Below are positions 34,400-43,031 of a DNA stretch of 64,000 bases, piece by piece. Both the position numbers and the translations under genes were made by a program. The notes below the pieces were generated by a model. It was not told the DNA's origin. It saw nothing but the letters and a program-made list of their open reading frames with translations, and searched no databases. Each line of letters begins with the position of its first letter. Positions within the stretch are counted from its first letter, which is position 1. Origin of the DNA: Hymenobacter sp. IS2118 (GTDB lineage Bacteria > Bacteroidota > Bacteroidia > Cytophagales > Hymenobacteraceae); assembly GCF_000715495.1 (NCBI RefSeq), contig NZ_JNLX01000157.1, forward strand, positions 1 to 64,000. Reading direction: 5' to 3'.

Positions 34400-34984
34400 T
34401 CAATAGTGGACATCGAAGCGACCTTGTGTTAATTCATTGGTCACGTAGGGCGTCCACGTCTGACGCAATTGTCCTTCAAACGTGCCGGCAATGATACGGC
34501 GCACGGTGTCCACCTGCGTTAACACAATACGGCTGGTCGCGGCCGTGCTTAGCGCCAACTGATGGGCAGCATCTGTCGTCCTATTGTCCTGCAGGGCGAA
34601 GCCGGTGGGCACCGGGCGTACTGTGCCCGTAAAATGGGGCGAGCACCGGTAGCTCCCGGGCCCTCGAATGGAGTCGACTTGTAGCAGGAAGTCTTCTGCG
34701 TGCTGCGCCGTAGTGAGTCGGGTGGTCACGAGCAATCTATACAGCCCCCCTGGCCCGCGGTCGACGCGGGCCGAAAGCATATTGTCTCGGCAGGGTCCAG
34801 AAAAGACGCACGTTTGCCCGTGGGTGGTCCAAACACGTCCGTTGATTTGGAAACCCAGGGTATTGGCGCCAACGGCTGTGGCGGCAGGTAACGGCAGCCC
34901 AGGCTCCGGCGTTTTGGAACGGTCACACCCACCCAATAGTAAGCAGATGCCCAGGAAAGCCGTTAGAGTAGAAAGCAGTTTCAT
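34400..34984 (-). CDS. secreted lipoprotein of unknown function
   Basis: 194 residues with a lipoprotein signal (MKLLSTLTAFLGICLLLGGC, lipobox LGGC), so anchored to a membrane. The mature part has LGFQINGRVWTTHGQTCVFSGPCRDNMLSARV, followed by GSYRCSPHFTGT and ..TVRRIIAGTFEGQLRQTW. The INGxxW and ISGTF-like motifs resemble small Bacteroidota lipoproteins of the DUF6252 kind (tentative). The ATG at 34984 is chosen for the lipobox; an upstream in-frame codon (35023) adds 13 residues. It is followed by the truncated propeller remnant on the same strand. Confidence 0.65.
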   Translation of the reverse strand: MKLLSTLTAFLGICLLLGGCDRSKTPEPGLPLPAATAVGANTLGFQINGRVWTTHGQTCVFSGPCRDNMLSARVDRGPGGLYRLLVTTRLTTAQHAEDFLLQVDSIRGPGSYRCSPHFTGTVRPVPTGFALQDNRTTDAAHQLALSTAATSRIVLTQVDTVRRIIAGTFEGQLRQTWTPYVTNELTQGRFDVHY

Positions 34985-35115
34985 GTAATTGGAGGTAGTG
35001 CAAAAGAATGAGCAACGCGACAACAGCAGGGTTGCATAGCAGTGACAAAAATCTTTTCCTAAAAGCTAATGTACACGAAGAATGTAACAGCAGAATGTAA
35101 TTCAACCAAACCTCC

Positions 35116-36555
35116 TCACGGATTCTTCACCGCCCGCATCATGTTTTTGAGCGCCGCCGTCGGATAGGCTTTGCCCCGCGACACCACGGCGTCAATCTGC
35201 TTGATGTTGGCGATGTTCTCCAGCGGGTTGGCGGTGAGCAGCAGCAGGTCGGCATCTTTGCCGGGGGCGATGGTGCCGGTGCTACTGGCCACGCCCATAA
35301 ATTTGGCGCCGTTGATGGTGGCGGCTTGCAGGGCTTGCAGGGGCGTAAGGCCGGCTACCACCAGCTGCTGCAGCTCGTCTTGCAAGGAGGCGCCGGGGTA
35401 GATGAAGGAGTTGAACGGCCCGCTGTCGGAGCCGGCCAGAATGCTGACGCCGGCCGCCTGCATCAGCGGCACCAGCGTGTAGAACTTCGCTTCCAGCTTG
35501 CGGCTGAATGCTTGTGCGGCGGGCGACTGCTGGCGGGCGCCGGCCAGCCGCCGCTGATAGGTGGCCTGAATTTTGGGGTCGATGTAGGCCCGCAGCGTAT
35601 CCTGGGCGTGGTCGTTTTCCGCCAGCTCGCTCAGGGTCTTGCCAATGAAAAGCGTAGGCACCACGGCCGTTTTGCGCTTGGCCATGAGCTTGAAAATGCG
35701 GTCGGCTGCCTCCGGACTGTACGTGTCGTACACGGCCGGCAGCACCGCAAAAAGCCCCAGCGGCTTGGGGGTACTCAGGCTGCTGCGCACCAGTGCCGTT
35801 AGGCTGTCTTCCTTACTGGAGGCTGCCTTGAAGACGTAATACAGGTGCTCGGTGGCGTCCAGGCCGCGCCGCACGGCATCGGCCAACGTCACGGAGTAGG
35901 GCATGTGGCCGGTGGTTTTCAAACCCCGCTTCTGAGCCTCAGAGATGGTGTTGAGGAAGGCTGGGCCGGAAATTTTGCTATCGTAAATTTTTACGTAGTC
36001 CACCCCCAGCCGCTTGAGCGAATCCACGGCCTGGCGAATTTGGGCGGGCGTTTCCACTGCCAGCGAGCCGGGCCAGTAGCCTCCGGGACCATCGATTTTG
36101 GGGCCGGAAGTAAAGATGCGCGGCCCGGCCAGCTTGCCGGCATTCATATCCTGGCGCCACTGAAACACGCTGGGCGTGAGGTCGCCGCCGGCATCGCGCA
36201 CCGTGGTCACGCCGTGGGCCAGAAAAAGCGTCAGGCTTTTGCGGTTGGCGGCAATGAGGCTGTCGCCGCCCCGAAAGTGTACGTGCATGTCCCACAAGCC
36301 CGGAATGAGGTAGCGCCCGTTGCCGTTCACGTACTGCTTGGCGGCGTAGCTGTCGCGGTCGGCGGGCTCAACACCCACAATTTTGCCCCTCGAAACGGTG
36401 ACTACCTGATTGGGCCGGAGCTGGCCGGTTACCACGTCCACCACGGTTACGTGGTTGATTACCACGTCGTAAATTTCCAGTTTGGTGGGCCGGCGGGCAC
36501 AGTCGGCCAACAGCACAATCAAACTCAGGCCTAATAGCAATCGAAAAAATCTCAT
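35116..36555 (-). CDS. secreted metal-dependent amidohydrolase
   Basis: 479-residue amidohydrolase-superfamily enzyme with an N-terminal lipoprotein-like signal (MRFFRLLLGLSLIVLLADCA). The TIM barrel shows GRYLIPGLWDMHVHFRGG (first metal-binding HxH), TTVRDAGG, VKIYDSKISG, KTTGHMPYS (metal His), GLDATEHLYY (metal His) and ILAGSDSGPFNSFIYPGASLQDELQQLVVAGLTPLQALQAAT (catalytic Asp). The C-terminal strand set has GTIAPGKDADLLLL. It resembles imidazolonepropionase-like or prolidase-like periplasmic hydrolases; the substrate is unknown. The start at 36555 is chosen for the signal; longer open sequence upstream is not protein-like. Confidence 0.87.
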   Translation of the reverse strand: MRFFRLLLGLSLIVLLADCARRPTKLEIYDVVINHVTVVDVVTGQLRPNQVVTVSRGKIVGVEPADRDSYAAKQYVNGNGRYLIPGLWDMHVHFRGGDSLIAANRKSLTLFLAHGVTTVRDAGGDLTPSVFQWRQDMNAGKLAGPRIFTSGPKIDGPGGYWPGSLAVETPAQIRQAVDSLKRLGVDYVKIYDSKISGPAFLNTISEAQKRGLKTTGHMPYSVTLADAVRRGLDATEHLYYVFKAASSKEDSLTALVRSSLSTPKPLGLFAVLPAVYDTYSPEAADRIFKLMAKRKTAVVPTLFIGKTLSELAENDHAQDTLRAYIDPKIQATYQRRLAGARQQSPAAQAFSRKLEAKFYTLVPLMQAAGVSILAGSDSGPFNSFIYPGASLQDELQQLVVAGLTPLQALQAATINGAKFMGVASSTGTIAPGKDADLLLLTANPLENIANIKQIDAVVSRGKAYPTAALKNMMRAVKNP

Positions 36556-36836
36556 GTAAGAAACAGACAAACAAGGGCCGGCAAAGTTAGGCGGGGATTT
36601 GGACCGTGAACCCGGCAAACAGTTTGGCCGGATTTGGCATGGCATAGGGGCGCTGTCGGCCTCGGTAAATCCCAACTGATACCTTTTGACATTGTATGTC
36701 AGGCCAGGCGTTGCGTGCGTTCGCTGGTTGTGCGCGGGCTGCTGTTGCAACACCGGCCAGCGCGCAACCAGTAAACGCATGCATCTCCACGCTTGCAGCT
36801 TCTGAAGGAACTCACAGTTGCTGGTATTACTGCTCA
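36556..36836. other. intergenic region without recognised gene
   Basis: Together with the adjacent terminator this forms a 334-bp gap. It must contain the minus-strand promoter of the amidohydrolase gene; no clear box was identified. Confidence 0.4.
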
Positions 36837-36868
36837 AAAAGCCGTTCTGATTGCTCAAAACGGCTTTT
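36837..36868 (-). terminator. terminator of the lipoprotein gene
   Basis: AAAAGCCGTT (36837-36846) pairs with AACGGCTTTT (36859-36868) around 12 nt. On the minus strand it lies 21 bp after the stop and ends in a T5 run. Confidence 0.8.
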
Positions 36869-36889
36869 CTGAAAACAAGTAACGACTGC

Positions 36890-37516
36890 TTACTGGCCCT
36901 TCACCTTGAGGTTTTCAAAGCTGCCTTCCATGATGATAGTGCACTTGGGGCCGCCAAACGTGATGGTTGCGCTGGGCTCATTCTGCTCGGGGGCCCGCAC
37001 TTCGTAGGTGCCGCTTACCAGCTGGCGCTTGGCGTCGTAGGCCGTAATGGTGACGTTGCCGGTGAGCTCGCGGGTCGTTTCGCTGAAGCGGTAGATGGCG
37101 CCGCTGCTGCCAGTGGCGGTGCGCACGGTGTAGATATAGGAGGTAAAAACCGGGTCGGTGGGGCGGTTGCGGCACTGCAGCGCGTAGGTGCCCGTCCACT
37201 TGGCCGAAATCTTGGCGCGGTCTACTTCAAAGTAGGTGTTGTCGGTGCCTGCCTCAAAATCCAACGCCAATACTTGCGGCCCCAGGGTGGCGGTGCCTTT
37301 GATGTCGGCTGGCCGGTAGCCGGTACCGTAGCCTGAATGGGCGGTACCGCCCGCGGGGGTGATGGTCACAAAGTCGAAGTAGCTGCTCATCTGCAGTGCC
37401 GGCGTGGGGTCGGCGGGCATGGGGGCTTCGTCCTTGGCCTTATCGGAGCAAGCGGCAATTAGTCCGGACGCGGCGGTGAAGACGGTTATAAAGAGGGTGC
37501 GGACAGGTGTTTTCAT
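36890..37516 (-). CDS. secreted lipoprotein of unknown function
   Basis: 208 residues. Signal MKTPVRTLFITVFTAASGLIAAC with lipobox IAAC. The mature protein is beta-rich: YFDFVTITPAGGTAHSGYGTGYRP, TYFEVDRAKISAKWTGTYALQCRN, ELTGNVTITAYDAKRQLVSGTYEVRAPEQNEPSATITFGGPKCTIIMEGSFENLKV. The LVSGTYEV...GSFENLKV end is like the ISGTFxF..N-type tail of small Bacteroidota lipoproteins. No family assigned. The start is at 37516 for the lipobox; longer upstream sequence is not protein-like. Confidence 0.68.
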   Translation of the reverse strand: MKTPVRTLFITVFTAASGLIAACSDKAKDEAPMPADPTPALQMSSYFDFVTITPAGGTAHSGYGTGYRPADIKGTATLGPQVLALDFEAGTDNTYFEVDRAKISAKWTGTYALQCRNRPTDPVFTSYIYTVRTATGSSGAIYRFSETTRELTGNVTITAYDAKRQLVSGTYEVRAPEQNEPSATITFGGPKCTIIMEGSFENLKVKGQ

Positions 37517-37683
37517 AGGGATAAGTGGGCGTGGCAGGTAGCCGAGTGAGGCAGTAGCTGCCAAGGCAAAGGCTGGGCCAAATGGGAATTGCCACGCAAA
37601 AAAAGTTCCTTCCCGCCGCAAATCTTTCGAATTGCCACGGAAAGGAACGAAACAATGCACGCGAAATCAGCAGGCAGCCAGCG

Positions 37684-38412
37684 CTACAGTGCCTTTTTGC
37701 GCTCGGCCTGAAACTTCTTTATCTGTGGCTCAATCACCTTTTTGTCGCCCACTACCACCACGGTCATGGCCTCGGGGCGCACATACTTGCGGGCCGTTTC
37801 GCTCACCTGCTGGGGCGTCACGGCATTGATGTTTTTCACCTGGTCGGTGAGGTAGGTTTCGGGCAGGCCGTGCAGGTCCAGGGTATTGAGCTGGCCGATG
37901 ATGCCGCCGGGGTTGGACTTGCGGAGCACGAACATGCCGCCCTCATAGTTCTGAATGCCCTGCAACTCGTCGGCCGAAGGCGGCGTTTTTTGCAGCAGCT
38001 CCACTTCCTTCATGATTTCGCGCAGCGAATTGTAGGTATCGGCCGTGGTCACGTCGGCGTTTTGCGTCCAGTTGGAGGTGCGGTATTTGGTATCGAGGTA
38101 GCTATAGGGCGAGTACGTGTAGCCCTTGTCCTCCCGAATGTTGCGGGTGATGCGCGAGCCAAACGAGCCACCGAGCAGCGAGTTCATCACGCGCAGCCGG
38201 ATGTAGTCCGGGTGGCTGGGGTCGACGACCGGCAGGCCCACCACAATGGTCGACTGCGGCGCGTTGGGCCGGTCCTGGGTCAGCACCTCGCCTTTGTTCA
38301 CGGGCTTGGCTACTTCGATGCTGGGGGCGGGACCGGGCGGGAAGCTGGCCCACGCTGCCGGGACGGCAGTTACGAGGGCCGTGCTGAGCAGCCCAATCAC
38401 TAGCTTGTTCAT
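37684..38412 (-). CDS. secreted M16-family C-terminal-half protein (non-catalytic partner)
   Basis: 242 residues with a signal peptide (MNKLVIGLLSTALVTAVPAAWA). The mature part is only the M16 C-domain: QSTIVVGLPVVDPSHPDYIRLRVMNSLLGGSFGSRITRNIREDKGYTYSPYSYLDTKYRTS...DLHGLPETYLTDQVKNINAVTPQQVSETARKYVRPEAMTVVVVGD. It lacks the zinc-binding HxxEH and so should serve as the partner subunit of the catalytic M16 protein encoded 17 bp upstream, as in two-subunit M16B peptidases. The start is at 38412. Confidence 0.83.
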   Translation of the reverse strand: MNKLVIGLLSTALVTAVPAAWASFPPGPAPSIEVAKPVNKGEVLTQDRPNAPQSTIVVGLPVVDPSHPDYIRLRVMNSLLGGSFGSRITRNIREDKGYTYSPYSYLDTKYRTSNWTQNADVTTADTYNSLREIMKEVELLQKTPPSADELQGIQNYEGGMFVLRKSNPGGIIGQLNTLDLHGLPETYLTDQVKNINAVTPQQVSETARKYVRPEAMTVVVVGDKKVIEPQIKKFQAERKKAL

Positions 38413-38429
38413 GTCGAAAGGAGGGAGGG

Positions 38430-39882
38430 CTAGCTCTTGGCCAGCGGGTTGATGGTGATGATGGTGCGGTTGGAGGGCCGCAGGTACTCGCGGATGGTAG
38501 CCTGCATGAGCGCCGGCGTCACCTTGCGGAATTCGCTCTCCAGGCGGTTGATGCGGCCCGGGTCGTTGTCGAACAAGGCGAACGCGGCCAGCAAATCGGC
38601 CCGCCCGAAGTTGTCGGACCCGCTTACCTGGTCGTAAAACGCCGAGCGGATTTTCACCATCGCCAAATCCATGGTGGCTTGGTCGATGCCGGTGCGGGCC
38701 AGGCGGTCTATTTCCTGGTCGAGCACGCGCACCACCGAATCGGCCCGCACGGTGGGGTCGTACACCAGGCTGCCCATCCAGAGCATGGGCCCGTTGTAGT
38801 TGAACTGGTTGCCTAGGTCCGAGTTGATGCCGCCGCTCACGCCATCGGAGTAGCCGCGCTTCTGCACCAGGGCCTGGTAGAGGCGGCTGTCGTTGCCCTG
38901 CAGCAGAATCTGGTCCAGCATTATCAGGGCGTAGTATTCGGGAGTGTTGCGCTCGGGCATGTGGTAGGCGAAGGCCAGAGCCGGCTTGGTGGCCAACTTG
39001 TCGTCTTCCACGAAGCGCTGCTCCTGCTCTTGGCGCGGCTCGGCCAGGTCGGGCTTGGGCGGCTGCGGGGCGCTGGGGATGTTGCCGTAGTATTTTTCTA
39101 CCCAGGCCTTGGCCTCGGCGGGCTCGAAGTCGCCCACCACGGCCAGCACGGCGTTGTTGGGGGCGTAATAGGTCTTGAAAAAGTCCTTGGTGTCGGTGAG
39201 CGTGGCGGCGTCGAGGTCCTTGAGGTCGCCGTAGAAATTGTGGGCGTTGTTCCAGTTCTTGTTGGCCTTCTGCGGCATCATCAGCCACGGAAAGCCTCCG
39301 TAGGGCTGGTTGAGCACGTTCACGCGCACTTCGCTTTTCACCACCTCTTGCTGGTTGGTCAGGTTGCTCTGGGTGATGGCCAGCCCGCGCATCCGGTCAG
39401 CCTCAGCCCACAGAATGGTTTCGAGCTTGTGGGCGGGCACCACCTCGTAGTAGTTCGTGAAGTCGAAGCGCGTGGAGCCGTTCAGCGCCCCACCGTTTTC
39501 TTAATCAGCCCGATAAACTCGTTCTTGCCCAGGTTCTGCGAACCCTGAAACATCAGGTGCTCAAACAAATGCGCAAACCCCGTGCGGTTGCGCGGCTCCG
39601 TGCGGAAGCCAACCGCGTAGTACGCAGCCACGGTGGCTGTGGGCGCGGTGTGGTCGGGCGAGAGCACTACCCGCAGCCCGTTGGGCAGGGTGTAGTAGTC
39701 CACCGGAATCTGGAAAGCGGGTCCGGCCGGCGCTGTCGCCATAGTCGGCGCTGCCGCTGGTGCGGCACTGGTTGCCGAAGCCGCCGTTACGCCCGTGCTG
39801 GTTTTGGGGCTGCAGGTACCAGCGCCAGCGCTGCCGCCGGTGCCCACAGCAGGGCACGCCCCAATACTTGGTATTGTTTCAT
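38430..39882 (-). CDS. M16-family zinc peptidase, interrupted by two single-base frameshifts
   Basis: Secreted zinc metallopeptidase. An ATG at 39882 opens a signal peptide (MKQYQVLGRALLWAPAAALA) that runs out of frame at 39802-39805. The catalytic part (YTLPNGLRVVLSPDHTAP, GFAHLFEHLMFQG with the HxxEH zinc motif) is in a second frame that stops at 39482. The rest (VPAHKLETILWAEADRMRGL...FEPAEAKAWVEKYYG...YHMPERNTPEYYAL) is in a third frame, to 38430. Each break sits in an AAAA run on the coding strand. Adding one A at each restores LIKKNGGALNGSTRFDFTNYYEVVPAHK and a single 484-codon frame. The C-terminal partner gene follows after 17 bp. Either the gene is damaged or two homopolymer bases were missed. 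Confidence 0.75.
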
Positions 39883-39988
39883 AGGAAAAAGGTGTGGAGT
39901 GGGTGAAGAAAGTAAATCCGATTTACGTAATATTTGGCAAAGTCACAGAAAATCTTGCACTTGCAGTAGTTGCTGACTGAGCTAACGC

Positions 39989-40106
39989 CCACCTCACCCC
40001 CTAACCCCCTCTCCCCAAGAGAGGGGGGACTAACCTTAATTTCTAAGGCTAAAGCTAAAACCCAGTTCCCCCTCTCTTTTGGAGAGGGGGCTAGGGGGTG
40101 AGGTGG
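39989..40106. repeat. 118-bp composite palindrome in a divergent promoter region
   Basis: Outer arms 39989-40014 and 40081-40106 (CCACCTCACCCCCTA...) pair at 25 of 26 positions. Each arm also folds back on an inner CCCCCTCTC / GAGAGGGGG stem, giving a cruciform-like structure. It lies between the divergent M16 peptidase and murF-alr genes, in their shared upstream region. Confidence 0.82.
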
Positions 40107-40154
40107 ACGTAAGGCCTGCGTCGCATTCTCCCACCCACCGCCGACCTTTGCGCT

Positions 40155-42743
40155 GTGTTCTTCTTCTCTGCTCTCCCGGGCCTGCTTGGCGGCCGCTTGC
40201 TGCAAGCCCCAGCTGCCTCAACCGCCGAAGTCCGCCACCTGCTGCTCGACAGCCGGCGGGTGGGCCTGTCCGCCGGCGCCCTGTTTTTTGCCCTGCGCGG
40301 CCCCAGTCACAATGGCCACCGCTACCTGCCCGAACTCTACGCCCAGGGCGTGCGCTTGTTCATCGTGGAGGATGGGCGGGCATTGCCCGGTGGCCTGGCC
40401 GCTTATGCGGAGGCGGGCATTATGGCGGTGCCAAGCCCGCTGGCCGCGCTGCAAGCCGTGGCCGCCGCCCATCGGGCCACGTTTGCCGGCCCGGTTTTCG
40501 GCATCACCGGCTCCAACGGCAAAACCATTGTCAAGGAGTGGCTGGCCCAGCTGCTGAGCCCCGACGAGGATATCTGCCGCTCGCCGCGCTCCTACAACTC
40601 CCAGGTGGGCGTGCCTCTCAGCGTGTGGGAGCTGCTACCCGAACGCCACACCCTAGGCATTTTCGAAGCCGGGATTTCCGAGGTTGGCGAAATGGCCCGC
40701 CTGGCCACGGTCATTCAGCCCACCGAAGGGATATTCACCACGCTGGGCACGGCGCACGACGCCGGCTTTGCCTCTGCCCAGGAGAAGCTGCTCGAAAAGC
40801 TGCAGCTGTTCCAAGGCCCCCGGTTCCAGCGCTTGTTCTACTGCCACGACCAGGAACTGGTGCGCCACGCCGTGGCCACCCAGCAGCTGCCCGGCTTCAG
40901 TTGGACGCGCCACGCCGGGCAGCCCGCCGATATCTATTTTGCCCTCGACCAGAGCACCAGCGGCAGCACCAGCCTGCACGCCCGCTACGCCGGCACGGGC
41001 CTGGGAGCCGCATTCACGTTGCCCTTCTCCGATGAGCCCTCGGTAGAAAATGCCCTGCACTGCCTGGCCGTACTACTGCACCGCCAGCTCGAACCAGCCG
41101 AAATCCAGCGCCGCCTCGCCCGCCTGCACCCCGTGGCCATGCGCCTCGAAATGAAGCTGGGCCGCCACGATTCCTACCTGCTCGACGATACCTACAACAA
41201 CGACTTGGCCGGCTTGGCGCTGGCCCTCAATACTCTGGGCCGGCAGTCCCGCCCCGGCCGCCGCACCCTGATACTGAGCGACGTGCTGGAGTCGGGCCTG
41301 AGCGGCGCCGAGTTGTACTCCCGCGTAGCCGCGCTGCTACCCGCCGCAGGCGTCACACGTCTGGTAGGCATCGGAGAAGAGATTTCGAGGGAATTAACAA
41401 TCATAAATTATAAATTAAAAAGTGAGATTGAAGAAGGTCCCGATACCCCGAATACTTCGACTAATCAGGACTCATTTTTAATTTTTAATTCTCAATTTTT
41501 AATTGAAACCTACCCCACCACCGAGGCCTTCCTCGCCCAGCTCGACCCCGCTGCCTTCGCCCGCGAAGTCATCCTGATAAAGGGTGCCCGGCGGTTTGGC
41601 TTCGAGCGCATTGTGGCGGCGCTGCAGGCCCAGCAGCACGGCACCGTGCTGGAAGTCAACCTCGATGCCCTCGCCCACAACCTGCAGCACTACCGCCGTC
41701 AGCTGCAGCCTGCCACCAAGCTCATGGTGATGGTGAAGGCCTTTGCCTACGGCGCGGGGTCTTACGAAGTGGCCAGCCTGCTCGAATTTCAGCGGGCCGA
41801 CTACCTCGCCGTGGCCTACCCCGACGAAGGCGTGGCCCTGCGCGAAGCTGGCATCAGCCTGCCCATCATGGTGATGAACCCGGCCCCCGATTCCTTCGGC
41901 GCGCTGCAGCACTACCGCCTGGAGCCCGAGATTTACTCTTTCGAGATGCTGGCTGAATACCTTGCGGCCTTTCCGCCCGCGGCCAGCCCCGGGCCGCCCA
42001 TTCACCTCAAGCTCGACACCGGCATGCGCCGCCTGGGTTTCGATGAGGCCGACCTGCCGGCGCTGGTTGCGCTGCTGGGCCAGCAAGCCGCGCGGCTGCC
42101 CATCGCCAGCATTATGACGCATCTGGCTGCCGCCGACGACGACGCGCATGACGACTTCACCCAAACGCAGCTGGCAGCGTTCCGGCGCATGGCCACCGCG
42201 CTGGAGACCGCCCTGGGCTATGCTGTGCTGAAACACGCGCTGAACTCCGCCGGCATCCTGCGGTTTCCCGCTGCGCATTTCGACATGGTGCGCCTCGGCA
42301 TCGGCCTCTACGGCGTAGACGCCAGCGGCCGCGACACCGCGGCCCTGCACCCCGTGAGCCAGCTGCGCACTACCATTTCCCAAATCAAAACCCTGCCCGC
42401 GGGCCACACCGTGGGCTACGGCCGCCGTGGGGCGGCGGCCGCCAGCGAGCGGCGCATTGCCACCCTGGCCATTGGCTACGCCGACGGCTACGACCGGCGC
42501 TTCGGCAACGGGGCGGGCCTGGCGCTCATTCATGGCCAGCGGGCGCCGGTGGTGGGCTCGGTGTGCATGGACATGTGCATGGTCGACGTCACGCACATTG
42601 CCCAGGCCCGGGCTGGCGACGTAGCCCTGCTGTTCGGCGAGGGGTTGCCGCTTCCGGAGCTGGCGGGCCGCATCGGCACCATTGCCTACGAGCTGCTGAC
42701 CAACGTGAGCGAGCGGGTGAAGCGCGTGTTCGTGAGCGAGTAG
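40155..42743 (+). CDS. murF-alr: bifunctional MurF / alanine racemase fusion
   Basis: 862-residue fusion for peptidoglycan synthesis. The N-terminal MurF ligase (adds D-Ala-D-Ala to UDP-MurNAc-tripeptide) shows HLLLDSRRVGLSAGALFFALRG, FGITGSNGKTIVKEWLAQLL (ATP P-loop), SYNSQVGVPLSV and LLDDTYNND. The C-terminal Alr half is a PLP racemase: EVNLDALAHNLQHYRRQL, KLMVMVKAFAYGAG (PLP lysine), LDTGMRRLGF, HALNSAGILRF, RLGIGLYGV, ATLAIGYADGYDRRFG (catalytic Tyr) and VGSVCMDMCMVDVT. Such fusions are known in Bacteroidota. The start is a GTG at 40155. Unusual: about 38 residues (413-450) near the end of the MurF half are encoded by an AT-rich palindromic repeat inserted in frame (separate entry). Confidence 0.9.
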   Translation: MFFFSALPGLLGGRLLQAPAASTAEVRHLLLDSRRVGLSAGALFFALRGPSHNGHRYLPELYAQGVRLFIVEDGRALPGGLAAYAEAGIMAVPSPLAALQAVAAAHRATFAGPVFGITGSNGKTIVKEWLAQLLSPDEDICRSPRSYNSQVGVPLSVWELLPERHTLGIFEAGISEVGEMARLATVIQPTEGIFTTLGTAHDAGFASAQEKLLEKLQLFQGPRFQRLFYCHDQELVRHAVATQQLPGFSWTRHAGQPADIYFALDQSTSGSTSLHARYAGTGLGAAFTLPFSDEPSVENALHCLAVLLHRQLEPAEIQRRLARLHPVAMRLEMKLGRHDSYLLDDTYNNDLAGLALALNTLGRQSRPGRRTLILSDVLESGLSGAELYSRVAALLPAAGVTRLVGIGEEISRELTIINYKLKSEIEEGPDTPNTSTNQDSFLIFNSQFLIETYPTTEAFLAQLDPAAFAREVILIKGARRFGFERIVAALQAQQHGTVLEVNLDALAHNLQHYRRQLQPATKLMVMVKAFAYGAGSYEVASLLEFQRADYLAVAYPDEGVALREAGISLPIMVMNPAPDSFGALQHYRLEPEIYSFEMLAEYLAAFPPAASPGPPIHLKLDTGMRRLGFDEADLPALVALLGQQAARLPIASIMTHLAAADDDAHDDFTQTQLAAFRRMATALETALGYAVLKHALNSAGILRFPAAHFDMVRLGIGLYGVDASGRDTAALHPVSQLRTTISQIKTLPAGHTVGYGRRGAAAASERRIATLAIGYADGYDRRFGNGAGLALIHGQRAPVVGSVCMDMCMVDVTHIAQARAGDVALLFGEGLPLPELAGRIGTIAYELLTNVSERVKRVFVSE
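41393..41505 (+). repeat. AT-rich palindromic repeat inserted in frame in murF-alr
   Basis: About 113 bp of strongly AT-rich DNA inside GC-rich murF-alr. The left arm (41398-41426, ...AAATTATAAATTAAAAAG) and right arm (41470-41505, CTCATTTTTAATTTTTAATT...) are imperfect reverse complements. The element is translated without a stop (TIINYKLKSEIEEG...NSQFLIE). A copy of the same kind lies at 56398-56505. Confidence 0.82.
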
Positions 42744-42934
42744 CGGCACAAATTTTGCCACGTGGTTTTGGCCGTACGCGGGCAACGGCGCTCTCTGCTG
42801 CACCTTCAACGTGAAAGATAATTTGCCACTGCTCACCCGTAGGTGGCCGAATTAATGCCCGGTGGGCGGTGCGTACAGCTGATTTTGGCCGGCGCTTTCC
42901 GTGATTATTCACGGAGTGCTCATTTAAATAAGAT

Positions 42935-42964
42935 GTTGGCAAGGTATTTATTTTGCTACTTTAC
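42935..42964 (+). promoter_or_regulatory. candidate promoter for the first hydrolase
   Basis: TTG at 42935-42937 and TACTTTAC at 42957-42964 are 19 bp apart, close to the Bacteroidota -33/-7 layout. The ATG lies 67 bp further. Confidence 0.4.
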
Positions 42965-43031
42965 AGTCGGCGTCCCGCGTCCTTAATAACTTTGGGTTGC
43001 TATCATGTCCTAAAGCGTTTCTTTTCTAACT

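Noticed and set aside
37684-39288. 534-codon minus-strand frame covering both M16 genes
   Set aside because: Only its 3' 242 codons (from 38412) are protein-like. The upstream part reads the first M16 gene in the wrong frame (Arg/Gly/Ala-rich, no motifs).
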